The notes beneath the pieces are model-generated. The model made no database searches. It saw only the letters and a program-made list of their open reading frames with translations, and had not been told where the DNA came from. From positions 10,678,444 to 10,742,443 of the forward strand of contig OZ023214.1 of NCBI GenBank assembly GCA_963995525.1: a DNA stretch of 64,000 nt. The letters run 5' to 3'. This stretch comes from Escarpia spicata (Eukaryota; Annelida; Polychaeta; Sabellida; Siboglinidae). Position numbers and translations under genes: made by a program. This document shows positions 1-56,100 of the stretch, piece by piece (the stretch's first letter is position 1; every line of letters begins with the position of its first letter).

Positions 1-815
1 GGTTCAAGGTTGGAACATATACACCGACAAGGTTAACAGGCCAATGTGTGCAGTCTAAGTGTGAGGAGTCTCTCTGTTCCATTTACACCAGGTTTGATCG
101 CTCTCAGCAAGGAGTTCTTGACAGCAAAGCCAATGCCATACTCTCTGGTGTCCTCTTGTCTTATCCCTGCCAGAAGAAGGTATAGTTCTTTTCACGCAAG
201 GTTCCGGAGTCAGCCAGACTTGTTTCTTGTAGTGTGGCAATGTCAACCTCAAGTCGCTTTAACTCTCTGTTGATCGTTGCAGTCTTTCGGGTGTCACTTA
301 TCTCCCAGAGGTCCTCTGTCAGACTGGTTGTCATGGTGCGTACATTCCAAGTTCCCAGTTTAAGATCTGTTTCATTCCTTTTATTCTCTGTATCTTCTGT
401 CGCAAGACTTTCAATCCTCTTGTCGGGTTGAAGAACCCTAAGCCCCACGCACCCAGTGAGGCAGGTGAACTGTCGGGGACAGCACCTATTTGGCTGGGGG
501 CTGACGGGAGAAACGCCTGGCGCCTCGCTCTACGCCAATCAAGCACCGAGGCTTATAACCGGTAGACTGCTGCTTCCCGTGTTGTTTCTTCGCTGTAAGA
601 CGAAGCTGGAGTTTCCTCTCCATGGCGCTAGCAAAATGATATGGAGAACAGGCTCGTAGCCCACGCAGCGGGTCCCTCTCTCTACGTCACTGATAAATCC
701 AAGGGAACGGCAACGCTGATACTGCTTGGTACCAGTCACGCCGCAGAAGTTGCCAGAAGAATGTTGATTACAACACTAGACTGCCTTAGGGACTCCAGCT
801 CCCGATTTGTGCGCC
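1..815 (-). mobile_element. LINE 5' portion (5' UTR plus endonuclease start), inverted
   Basis: The minus strand reads from about 815 down to the window edge. It encodes the start of an endonuclease/exonuclease/phosphatase domain of the kind carried by non-LTR retrotransposons: LGTWNVRTM near 330-355, then a run ending DIATLQETSLADSGTLREK (QET holds the catalytic Glu), then FFWQG near 161-175. After a frame break, GIGFAVKNSLL is readable around 90-145. The region from about 450 to 815 reads as the matching noncoding 5' leader. It is broken by frameshifts and stops and is cut by the window edge. The opposite-strand LINE half at 816-1464 abuts it. Confidence 0.75.
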
Positions 816-1464
816 CGAAAATAGTGTGGTGCAACAAAAAACTGACTGAACACAAAAGTGGCAGTTTACAGGGTATGCGTCCTGAGCATGCTCTTGTATG
901 GCAGCGAGTCATGGATCCTCTACTCCAGTCAAGAGAAACGCCTGTACTCCTTCCTCATGCCTAGCCTGCAACACATCTTTGGGATCTCGTGGAAGGACCG
1001 AGTCTCAAACACAGCCGTCCTCGAGCGGGCCCAAATCCCAAGCATGTTCATTCTGCTATGGCAATGGCGACTTCGCTGCCTTGGGTATGTTCACCATATG
1101 GAGGATGGAAGGATTCCGAAAGATCTGCTCTATGGCGAGCTGGCCTCAGGCAGCAGACCCACTGGATTTCTCCATCTCCGTTTCAAGGACGCTTGCAAGC
1201 ATGATCTAAATTCACTAGACATCGACACTCACAGGTGGGAACAAATAGCTATGGATTGGAGCCAGTGGAGACAGTAGCTGAACAAGGGCCTTGCGAGGGG
1301 AGAGGAGAGGATCTGACAACTTGCAGATCAGAGGAGAGCCCGGAGGAAAGGCAGCCAGGTCTTTGCCCAGACTGAGACAGACTTCAAGTGCAGCCAGTGC
1401 AACAGAGACTGTCACTCTAGAGTGGGTCTAGTCAGCCATAGTAGACGCTGTTCCAGAAACTGAG
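816..1464 (+). mobile_element. LINE 3' portion (reverse transcriptase C-terminus plus zinc finger)
   Basis: The plus strand encodes the C-terminal part of a non-LTR reverse transcriptase: a VYRVCVLSMLLYGSESW motif at about 859-910, RVSNTAVLERAQIPSMF, then LRCLGYVHHMEDGRIPKDLL and a WEQIAMDWSQWR end near 1275. A C2H2-like tail (CSQCNRDC, then HSRRC) is readable to about 1463. A one-base frame break sits near 850-856, and a stop follows WRQ at 1276-1278. It is a 5'-truncated, inactive copy. Its upstream end joins the inverted 5' half of a LINE, as expected for a twin-primed insertion. Confidence 0.78.
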
Positions 1465-2544
1465 AAATCCCACATGAGCGCACTTAGATCTATAGACTCA
1501 CTGACGCCTGTTCATAATGGTTATTGTCGGGACTGCGACCATTATAGGCAGGTTGCCGTTATGGAGTTTCGTGACTTGGATATTCACTAGGTGGAGCCAC
1601 AGTATTATGAATGGTTACGTTGACGTTCACTAATTGGTACTCTCGTGAACAATACAAACCTAGAGTTAACAATATTAAATAATACACTACACAACTTGCT
1701 ATATTTAATTGATGTTCCTTTTTTCTTTTGGGCCATAGTGAAATCAATCACGCCCTCCAAGTAAAGGCAAACAGAAAAAGTTTTGATGTCCAAAAGGAAA
1801 CACGAAGATGTGAACGAGTGGAAGGCAAGCGTTGGCCCAGATTTTCTCTCCAGCTACGCTAAGCCACCTAGGTAAACATTACAATGGCCCGCTTACATCT
1901 GTGGCTACATGCTCATGGCTTCTCAGAGCTCACTTTGGACATCAAAGCTGCTTCTACTCCTCTTTGCTGGAGTAAAGGAGTCACATAGTGACTGCAACAA
2001 GCTGATGATGCCACACGTAACTCGATTGCAATTTGATAGTCCCGCGTACATGCGATGACACCAACGCAATGACGTTTTATTCATGGAAATTATGGATTCC
2101 CTTTGACTTGCCCGCAAGCGGCAGGTTGACTATGAATGGTTCGGTCCAAATTAACTGACTGTTATACGCAATAGTCAGGTTACCGTTATGGACAGGTAGT
2201 GGGCAGTGCAAACTAATAGGAAGTCATTCGGGACTTTCAAAAATGACAGTTATATCCAGGTTATCGTTATGGACAGTTGATAGTTGGCCGCAAAGACATG
2301 TTTATTGTATATATATATATATATGTATAACATGTTGCCCGAGCAGAAATTTGAATTGCTACAAGTGCTGCAACCTGGTAGGAAAATGGATCTTATGTTA
2401 TGATGAATGCATATTTCAAGATAAATTAATTTGCAGCTCTACAATATTCATTAATCATTTAATGACATTATTGGGATTTCGAAGATTGTTGTGGCATTAT
2501 TCTGAATGTTTTAAAACAATTATTCATAGTTTAAAAATACTAAC
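1465..2544. other. Likely KLHDC4 intron 1 sequence; no gene seen
   Basis: No coding exon is recognisable on either strand. A short (TA)n tract lies at about 2307-2327. Because KLHDC4 exon 1 ends at 2545 on the minus strand, this is most simply the start of its first intron, with the LINE debris to the left inside the same intron. Confidence 0.5.
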
Positions 2545-2661
2545 TTCGCCCTGTTCTTTAATTAGTTTCTTGGCTTTTTTCTGTGCATTCTTTTCTGTTT
2601 TTGTGATGGTTTTCTCGGCCCCTTTGCCTTTCTTCTCCTTCTTTCCCTTTTTCTTTCCCAT
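2545..2661 (-). CDS. KLHDC4: KLHDC4-like kelch-domain protein, first coding exon only
   Basis: The minus strand from the ATG at 2661-2659 encodes 39 residues beginning MGKKKGKKEKKGKGAEKT and continuing with a Lys-rich stretch ending KEQGE. This resembles the basic N-terminus of animal KLHDC4 proteins (MGKKGKKEKKG...GAEKT), which precedes the kelch repeats. The exon ends in phase 0 before GTTAGT, a plausible donor at 2544-2539; in the family the next residues are an acidic DLEALI-type segment, which is not found in the remaining 2.5 kb. The kelch propeller must therefore lie off the left edge. KLHDC4 is a kelch-repeat protein of unclear biochemical role. The start lies 551 bp from the ZCCHC14 start on the opposite strand. 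The match rests on a short, basic, low-complexity segment, so identity is likely but not certain. Confidence 0.72.
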
Positions 2662-3212
2662 TATTTTAACAATCGTTTGAATACAAAAGAACAATAGTTG
2701 GCCGCCCAATAGTTAAACAACAACGTTTGTCAGATTAATCATGCAACATTCAATGTTCCCCAATAACACCGCAATTAATTAAGCGTTTCACAATGTTTTC
2801 GTTGCCCGTCCATGCCATGTGTACTTCCGCAGACTGCCACTTGTCAGCATGTATGCACCGGGTGTGACATAATTGGACAAAAACATGATTTCTCTAAGTA
2901 AATACAGTAAACAGGTGCTGCAGTGTGTTGTATTATATATTCATAATAGTACTACTCAAAATATAAATCATCATTAAATTATCTTCATAATTGATAATAT
3001 CGAAATGACTAGTGATAATTTTTCAGCATATTTAACCAATAGCTATGGAGAATAACCAGCACGCCATAAATGTCAAGTACTATAGTGCCCGGATGTTAGA
3101 GGCTGGGTTAAAATCGTATGTGGATACGATTTGTCACAGGATCTGACAACAATATACAATTTTTTGATTATTTAGACGTGCTTCCAATCAGCGATTGCTG
3201 CTGGGCGGTAGT
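2662..3212. promoter_or_regulatory. Head-to-head intergenic region, candidate bidirectional promoter
   Basis: A 551-bp AT-rich interval separates the KLHDC4-like start (minus) from the ZCCHC14-like start (plus). It must hold both 5' UTRs and the core promoters, unless noncoding first exons lie elsewhere. I see no clear TATA box at a sensible distance and no CpG-island-like composition. The inference is from gene arrangement only. Confidence 0.45.
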
Positions 3213-48078
<44,866 letters not shown>

Positions 48079-49280
48079 CAGCACCCATTGGAGCGAGTGA
48101 ACTACCCCCTGCCAGGCCCTCACGCCTCACTGCCAAGGTCAAGGCCAGCCTTGAGACGGCGCCCCCATCACAGCAGATATCACTCGTCGACTTAACCCGT
48201 GTCTTAGCCGTGTCAGTGACGCTTCTGTTTTGTGTCAGCACCGATTCTGGCTCTGATTGTGTTGTATATGTCTTGTGATCTTACATCCACTGTGATGTAA
48301 TGCCCCCTGGTGGACTGCCTTGGACCATATTCGACGATTACTTGTGACGTGTGCGTTACAGAAACTTGTGTTGTCACTGGCAAAATGAGAATGATCAATG
48401 TCATTAACTGTCATCTCATAGACACTCGCCATGATGACACCAATTAGTCAAGTTAATTTGTTGGATTCCTAGATTCTCGGATGACGAGATTGCGGCTTTG
48501 TAGTGCCGAAACACTGCGGGAACTTGTCGCGTTGTGTTTCTACTCAATATCACACACACACGCTGTAACCCAAAGGCTTGATAGCAAGCCACAGTTTTGA
48601 ATGTTAATGTATGATAGTCAGTTCGTCATATCTGTGTCGGGAACACTCGGCAGCAGTCCTGGCTTTGAGTTTGTTTGTCTTGCTGTGAACGCTAGTGTTT
48701 TGATACCGACAGTAAGAAGCGTGACTTTAGGCTGTCAGGTGACACGCTCTGTTTACTAATCTTCTGCCTGGTGCCAAAAGTAGGTAGCTGAAAGATGAGA
48801 TCAACTTGTGTACAAGGCTGGTAGACAACGGTGTTACAAATGCGTTTTTATTAATAGGTTAAGGTGACAGTATTGCGAGAACTAATTATTTCTCGACAGT
48901 TGTCGTACTTTTGACGCTTCTGTCCCATGAACTGCCATTTTGGTTTCTTTCCGAAGTCGGCTATTTTGATTGCGTATCGAGGCGATATATTTCATCGGAC
49001 ACGATCGTAATACTATTGGAAGGACATGTTTAAGAGGGAGCCTCTTTTATATAATGATGTACATTTTAGTGGTCAATCCTTTGGAGCCATCCAGTTTTAT
49101 TCCGATTTTGTTGAGGTATTTTGTTGTACAATTCTCTGTGTTCTTGTTTGTAAATAAGATAAGTGAATATATGTAACTTATCCATGATGGAAGTTACTGG
49201 TGCATCCCTTAAGTTATGCCTTTTCCCAGTATTCATGTGCCACATAATCTGTAAGTAATAAAGAAACTTGAGCTACCAGA
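48079..49280 (+). other. ZCCHC14 3' UTR, probable
   Basis: Noncoding sequence after the stop. The first AATAAA on this strand is at 49257-49262, with further candidates at 49679-49684 and 51721-51726, so the transcript end is uncertain. Confidence 0.5.
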
Positions 49281-52200
49281 ATTCATATCCATCCTGGTTT
49301 TCCAGTTTGAAGCAAGCCATATTAAAATAAGGTGTTAGGATTGTGATTGCAGAATACAGTACATCGTCTTGAATATTATATTCGGACATCGGCAGTTTAA
49401 GTGGCTTTAGTGGTGGTGTCTCGGATTTCTGTTTCCTATTATATAAAATGCTATAGTTTGAGGTACATGTGAAAGCTGAAAATGTGATGCTCTAATGTTG
49501 ATTCTGTAGCCAGCAAGTGATACTTGTTTGTTAGATTGATGATTCTGGGCATGGAGATAATAATTTTATAACAAAACCATCGCTATTTGCTTTGGTATTA
49601 TGAAAAGAACTACTTCTGCATGGTAAAGTTGATAAGCTGGGTATTTTGAGTTGAATGCAGTAAATAGTTTTTTTGCTAAATAAACATATTGAACAGATGA
49701 CCACTTCAATTGTAACCGTCACCAAAATATATTTGCACGTATATGCATGCATGTAGCTGTGTACATGTAATTCAAGTGGATGAACTCGTCTTTTGGATTC
49801 ATGAGCATTTTCAAAACAAACAAGGTATCTTTGAAGCGTAACTATGAAGAAGATTACTGGCAGACTGTCAGATATGTGCAGTAGGAACTGACCTACTGCA
49901 CATATATACAATGTTTCACGAGACCGTTTGCAAAGACGAGAGCAGAGGTGATGTGTTTGCCATAGCAGTCGTAAGTACCTGTTGATTTTGTCCGGTTTTA
50001 GTTATGCTTTATTTATTATTATAATTGTGATATTGACGTCGCAAAGCAGAGATTGTTGACCAAATGTTTCAGGTCAGATGGCGTTGTAGTCGATGCATAA
50101 CTGTAATTTCCGCATCGTGAAACGCAGAGCTGCAAGACGCACGGGTGTGGAAGACGTGTCAATGAATGTCTGCGAAGGCAGCAGAGTATGATAGTACGTG
50201 AGGTAATTGTCTGTTTTCGAATTAATGTACAACCTCAACATTGAACCACTATCTTATCTTTACGATTATATACTCTAATTGTTTCAGTCTTGGTGATGAA
50301 ACAAGTTAACGTGAAAAGGTGTGACTGTGACACAAGTCGACGCAGTTGTCACGATATGATGCAGGCGACAAATTACTTGTGACATAATAGACGTCTTGCT
50401 GCATTGATCTCGTTGTGTACAATTGAGGGTATCTCGTGTTTGTGTGAAGTTGACAGTTGTAATGTTTTGAATAACCCTTGATGATAATGCCAAATGTAGT
50501 CTTGATATGTCTCGTACATTGTACATAGACATTTTATATTCCTAGATCTATTAATTGCAGCCTCAGTGATGGGCACAATTGGTTCGATCACTGTACGACA
50601 GTAACAGTGTTCGTGGCACTAGTAAATGTTGTGAAGAAGCCACACATAGCTGCTATCATCTCGCAGGAATTATACTCTTAACATCAGTATTATGGCATCG
50701 TATGTAGTTGTTAAAATGGAAGCTCGCATTGGCACATTACCAAGACTGCTCGAGATAATGTGACCCAGAAATATAGTATATTTCCCCCAAAGAAGATGTG
50801 TCAGTCCAAAACAGCCGACATTTCAAAGATTGTGCCATACTGTGCAGGTGGTTCTTGCTGGGGCTTTCTAGTCCAAGCTGCTATAAAGTTTGATCAACAG
50901 TGGGGCCGATATGAGAGCAGTCATTCTACATGCCATTCTTCTACTGTGCCCTGTATCATAGGTGTATACATTATTTTGCGGGTGGTATTGTGTTGCCATG
51001 ACAATGAAACCGCATATAGAATGAGCGTATTGTGCAGATGTCTTTTGTTTGTGTACAACAGCCTAAAACTGAAAACTTTCGCCAAAAAATTCCATTTAGA
51101 TTCGTATGCATCCCAGTTGAGATAAGTGGTGGAAATTTGACAATATCCATTATAAACTGACTATTTTAAGTACATTTGCATAAATTTATATTTGTTACGT
51201 TTGGCAAATTTTCCTGTTTTATTTTCGGCCATATTGAAGTGCTGATCCTGTCTTGTGCATATGACATCAACAGTCCAGTCACACACATCCGATACTCAAT
51301 CTGCCGCAAGCACCACCGTTGGTACTGGTGGCGTCCCCTACTGATTCAGTCAGGGTCACATGACCAGAAGTGTTGCATCAGTATAGACAAGAAACGTTGA
51401 TTTGCAGTGGTGAATGGGGTAGACATCAGTACAGCCGTGGGAGAGCAATAACCTGTCATCTAGTAACACCCACACGTGGCGACGACTGTTTGTTGTCTAT
51501 ACGTGGATATCGCCATGATAATGAGCATCGCGTAACAAATATGTATCGAAAGACTCGAGCATTTCCTCTGCTTCTGCTATGTGTCCGTAGACACATCTGT
51601 GTAGTGAAGTCTTCGTGGCCTTCTGGTGTATGTCGATGAATGCATATAACCCAGTATTTTAAAACCGCCATCTGGTGTGACGGCTGCGAATCGCAACCAT
51701 TGTAAGTACGGAAAATGTACAATAAATTATTTTATGCATTTATGATATGTAATTGTCAAAGTTGTTATGAAAAATAAATAAAACTAAGTCTTTTAATTGT
51801 GTTCTTGTTACGATTTGTTGTCACGGAGTGATAGATAGGTAGTCATGTCCATGTTGAATACACAAGTGCGGATCAAGTACTTGTAATTCTGTACATTTTG
51901 TCAGTACTTGTACTCAGATTTTTGAAATGACAAGTAACAGTACTTTATTCTTCAATTATTCAAGTATATAACCAGAATACAAAGTAATACTTCTTTACAA
52001 ATGTGTGATCCACAACACTAAATGCCCATCCTGATTGTATCTACAATTAATAATAACTAGTTTTGATCATTATGACCGAAGTATACTTGGAAAATGTACC
52101 AGACCTCAACCCTGGAGCATGTGTATTCATACTGTCACACATTAACCTGTATTCATATGACAACTATTGCCAGTACTGTGGAGGCACAAGGGATTGGTTT

Positions 52201-52866
52201 AGATGAATGATGTGATCAAATGATGCTTCCAGTTTAAAAGTGAGACTGTTCCGTTACACAAAATCAGCTAGGTGGTGCTTATTAACAGGAAATTTATTGA
52301 ATTTGTTGTCTCTCTCGAATGTGGGAAGTTGGGAACACTGCGACTGTGCTGAACATCAGGGTCGTACCAAATTGTGAACATTGTTATAGGCTTACTAAAC
52401 ATAATTTGGCTGGCAGTATACCATCAAACATAGTTATTACTGGCTTAAGAACATCGTATTAATTAATAAATGAAAAACTAGGAACAGACTGCCTACTTTT
52501 AACACGTTTCACGACAACTGCTTATTGTGAGTGGGAATCATGATGCTGCGTTCTATTGCACTAACAGTTACCTTAAGTAAGAGTTCATGACCCATACACC
52601 ATCACGTTTACCAGTGGTGAAGTCGGAAGTAAAAACACAGCCCGTCTTCAATAGGAAAATAGGTTTGTGAACTTGCAAACACGAGCACTTTGGAATAAAA
52701 TATTATAATATAAGAAATAGGTGGATAATTGACTGTACATTTTTCCCATGGTCACACTAGTCTGTACCATGGCACACACAAACCAATAAACCTCTGAACT
52801 GATTTTAATCTGCAGTTGCTCACATACACAGTACACCCAGTAGTTGCCCTACAACTCCGACACAAT
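49281..52866. other. Convergent intergenic region / distal 3' UTRs
   Basis: No credible exon on either strand. It contains the 49872-49905 hairpin, additional AATAAA signals near 49679, 51721 and 51769 (plus strand), and candidate NOB1 poly(A) signals on the minus strand (ATTAAA at 52809-52804; AATAAA near 52291). Confidence 0.6.
49872..49905. repeat. Perfect 14-bp hairpin, 6-nt loop
   Basis: ATATGTGCAGTAGG, AACTGA, CCTACTGCACATAT. It lies 1.8 kb past the ZCCHC14 stop, possibly inside a long 3' UTR. Confidence 0.85.
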
Positions 52867-53127
52867 CTACTTCCTCCGTCCCGTGCGTTTGCCGGTCTCG
52901 TTTGGATTCCGTCTGTTGCGGTAGGCATGCTTGAAGTCCCGCACCCCAGTGAGTGCAGCCCGACTTGCTGTGTCGATCGACGCAAACGGTGACACGGACG
53001 CATTGACGTTTGGGTCGAGGACATGATATTTGTCCTTGCGTCGAGGTCGTTGATGTGGCTCGCTCTGGTCCTCGCACAGGATCGGGTTGTGAGCGTGTTT
53101 CCCACCTCGAGGCATTGGCAGCGAGAA
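52867..53127 (-). CDS. NOB1: NOB1 exon 8 (C-terminus)
   Basis: Residues 400-485 and TAG (FSLPMPRGGKHAHNPILCED, later VSPFASIDTASRAAL and RNRRNPNETGKRTGRRK). Acceptor GTTTTTAG. A dispersed repeat end lies about 30 bp upstream of the acceptor. Confidence 0.94.
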   Translation of the reverse strand, partial: FSLPMPRGGKHAHNPILCEDQSEPHQRPRRKDKYHVLDPNVNASVSPFASIDTASRAALTGVRDFKHAYRNRRNPNETGKRTGRRK

Positions 53128-56100
53128 CTAAAAACCACAATTACCAGCGATTTCAACAAACAAACCTCCCTATTAAGGTCATTCGTGAGACTGGACAAAA
53201 GTGACCTGATAAGTGAGGTGGCCGTATCACTGGTACTCATTTTAGTGTATATGGAACAAATCTGATTTATCCCACGGTGACCCTAATTGCAAGGTGGCTG
53301 TATTACAGAGGTGACCGTAAAGCAAGATTTGATTGTACCTGTTGTTTAAGGGATGGTCCTTAAGTTTGCCAAAAATTACACGTTTAGAACTGGTTTACCC
53401 CCCACAAACAATATGGCGTGAGAATAACGAAAATAATTTTGGAAATCTGCGAACTTGTGAGATGATCCCTAAATAACGTATGGCATGTCTCAAAGAATAT
53501 TACTGCATGTGTAGATCAAGTACACCACTATCTCGTACTCTGGAGTGTGTAGATCAAGTACACCACTATCTCGGTCTCTGGAGTGTGTAGATCAAGTACA
53601 CCACTATCTCGTACTCTGGAGTGTGTAGATCAAGTACACCACTATCTCGTACTCTGGAATGTGTAGATCAAGTACATCACTATCTCGTACTCTGGAGTGT
53701 GTAGATCAAGTACACCACTATCTCGTATTCTGGAGTGTGTAGATCAAGTACATCACTATCTCGTACTCTCGAATGTGTAGATCAAGTACACCACTATCTC
53801 GTACTCTGGAGTGTGTAGATCAAGTACACCACTATCTCGTACTTTGGAGTGTGTAGATCAAGTACACCACTATCTCGTACTCTGGAATGTGTAGATCAAG
53901 TACACCACTATCTCGTACTCTGGAGTGTGTAGATCAAGTACACCCGCTATCTCGTACTTTGGAGTGTGTAGATCAAGTACACCACTATCTCGTACTCTGG
54001 AATGTGTAGATCAAGTACACCCGCTATCTCGTACTTTGGAGTGTGTAGATCAAGTACACCACTATCTCGTACTCTGGAATGTGTAGATCAAGTACACCAC
54101 TATCTCGTACTCTGGAGTGTGTAGATCAAGTACACCACTATCTCGTACTCTGGAGTGTGTAGATCAAGTACACCACTATCTCGTATTCTGGAGTGTGTAG
54201 ATCAAGTACATCACTATCTCGTACTCTCGAATGTGTAGATCAAGTACACCACTATCTCGTACTCTGGAGTGTGTAGATCAAGTACACCACTATCTCGTAC
54301 TCTCGAATGTGTAGATCAAGTACACCACTATCTCGTACTATCGAATGTGTAGATCAAGTACACCACTATCTCGTACTCTGAAATGTGTAGATCAAGTACA
54401 CCACTATCTCGTACTCTGGAGTGTGTAGATCAAGTACACCACTATCTCGTACTCTGGAATGTGTAGATCATCAAGTTTTGATCATACAAATGGTAAAGAA
54501 TGCTAAATTAAACACTGCACTTTTAAGATATTGCCAAACCATGTGGCAATTAGATTGTATTGTAATCTATAAATTAGAATACATAAAGTATAGAAAATCA
54601 TTTTTCAACATACTAAATGTATGTTTAATAACATCAAATTGCAGCAAACCTTTTAGAGGTAAATCTTTGGTAGAATCTGTAAAGACAGTTTTCAGTGCCT
54701 TGTAGCTGATCGTGGAAATATGATAGTGATACGAGAGAAACAGACAAACTCAGACGAACCTTCATGCCGCGCGTGCTGATTGGACGTCTCTTTGACAGGA
54801 AGTATTCGACAGATCCGTCCCTGTTGACTGTCACCGACACTTTCTGCAGTGTCTTGTTGCCGCAGTGAAAACAGAATTCTTTCGTCATATTTGTTGTAAT
54901 TCTGCAACATAAATCAGTTAAGTTAAGAGGTTACCTACAACCTCTGACAAATTATATCTGAAATAGCATTTTTTTATCACAAAGTGACACGGCATCCTCG
55001 AGAAATTTGTTCAGGTTAGTGCAATGCTTTTGAGTTTTGTCTGGTTAAAAAAACTAAAAAGAAGAGATTGGTCAACTGATTTTTGTCTTGTTAGAGTACC
55101 ATTATTTAAATATCAGCAAACGTTGGTATAATGTATTCTTTGCTAGGTATTAACACGATAATTTGTTAAACATACAGAGTTAAGGATTGGCCATGATATG
55201 TCGTGGATATGCTAGTATTGTGATCCTATAAATTTAAAGCACAAAACTGTTACAAAGATTACACTGGTTATTTCCACCATTCAACCTTTTAACTTAACCT
55301 TCTTTTGTTTGACTGCAACAACAGCATACTTCATTACGTGGTGTCTCTGCAGGACTTGCCATTCCTACAAGCCTCTTCTACAACTAGTCCTTTCTTGACA
55401 TCCAATTCCGTTATCCAATAGAAGTCACGAAACAGACGGCTATGGAGTGTTATTGCATGTTCGTTACTAAATAGCATATCTGACTTCTCAAAGAAACATT
55501 CATGGATTGGATGGACTTTTCAGCATCTGATGTTCTTGTGGGAGCATTCTTCACTATATTCTATTGTTCAGCTGCCAGACTATGTCCCTCTGATGTGTCA
55601 TGCTGTACTAATACCGAACGTCTACAGCTGCTTGATCTTTTTGCATTTTTCTAACGGTTTTCCCTTGGCAGATTTTGGTATAGGCGGTTTTTCCAAAAAA
55701 TCACAAGAGTTTAGTCAGTTTTGGCATGATGATAGCGCCACCAGTGAAAACACCTAATTTTGATTTATCTAAGTTAGTAGATTACCATACGTTCGTTTCA
55801 TGTGCTTTTTCGGCTATAAAAATCACTATAACGTGTTTCATGAGCGCCATGTTTCACGATAAAGGAAATTGGGTAATAATGATTGTGAAACACATGTTTG
55901 TAACATCTTCCGGTGACGAGTTTTTACTATAAAATGATGTATATACATGGAACCGTAACATTTCCTCAGAAAAGTAACCAGTCACACGGACCAGTAACTC
56001 AAAAGTTATTGAACCGACGGCAAATAGGTAGTCAGTGACCACCGGGTCAGCATATATTTTGAACGTAGGTTATTTCAGGTTGCCTCTGTTCTGGAGGGAT

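Noticed and set aside
3195..3212. An upstream non-ATG (TTG) start for ZCCHC14
   Set aside because: The ATG at 3213 lies just downstream, with an in-frame stop at 3165.
50760..51125. A small gene between ZCCHC14 and NOB1
   Set aside because: The 121-codon frame has no recognisable domain, no splice context and AT-rich intergenic composition.
53505..54472. A fifth splice-junction array in NOB1 intron 7
   Set aside because: The 38-bp unit contains no exon sequence and ends about 290 bp from the nearest junction.
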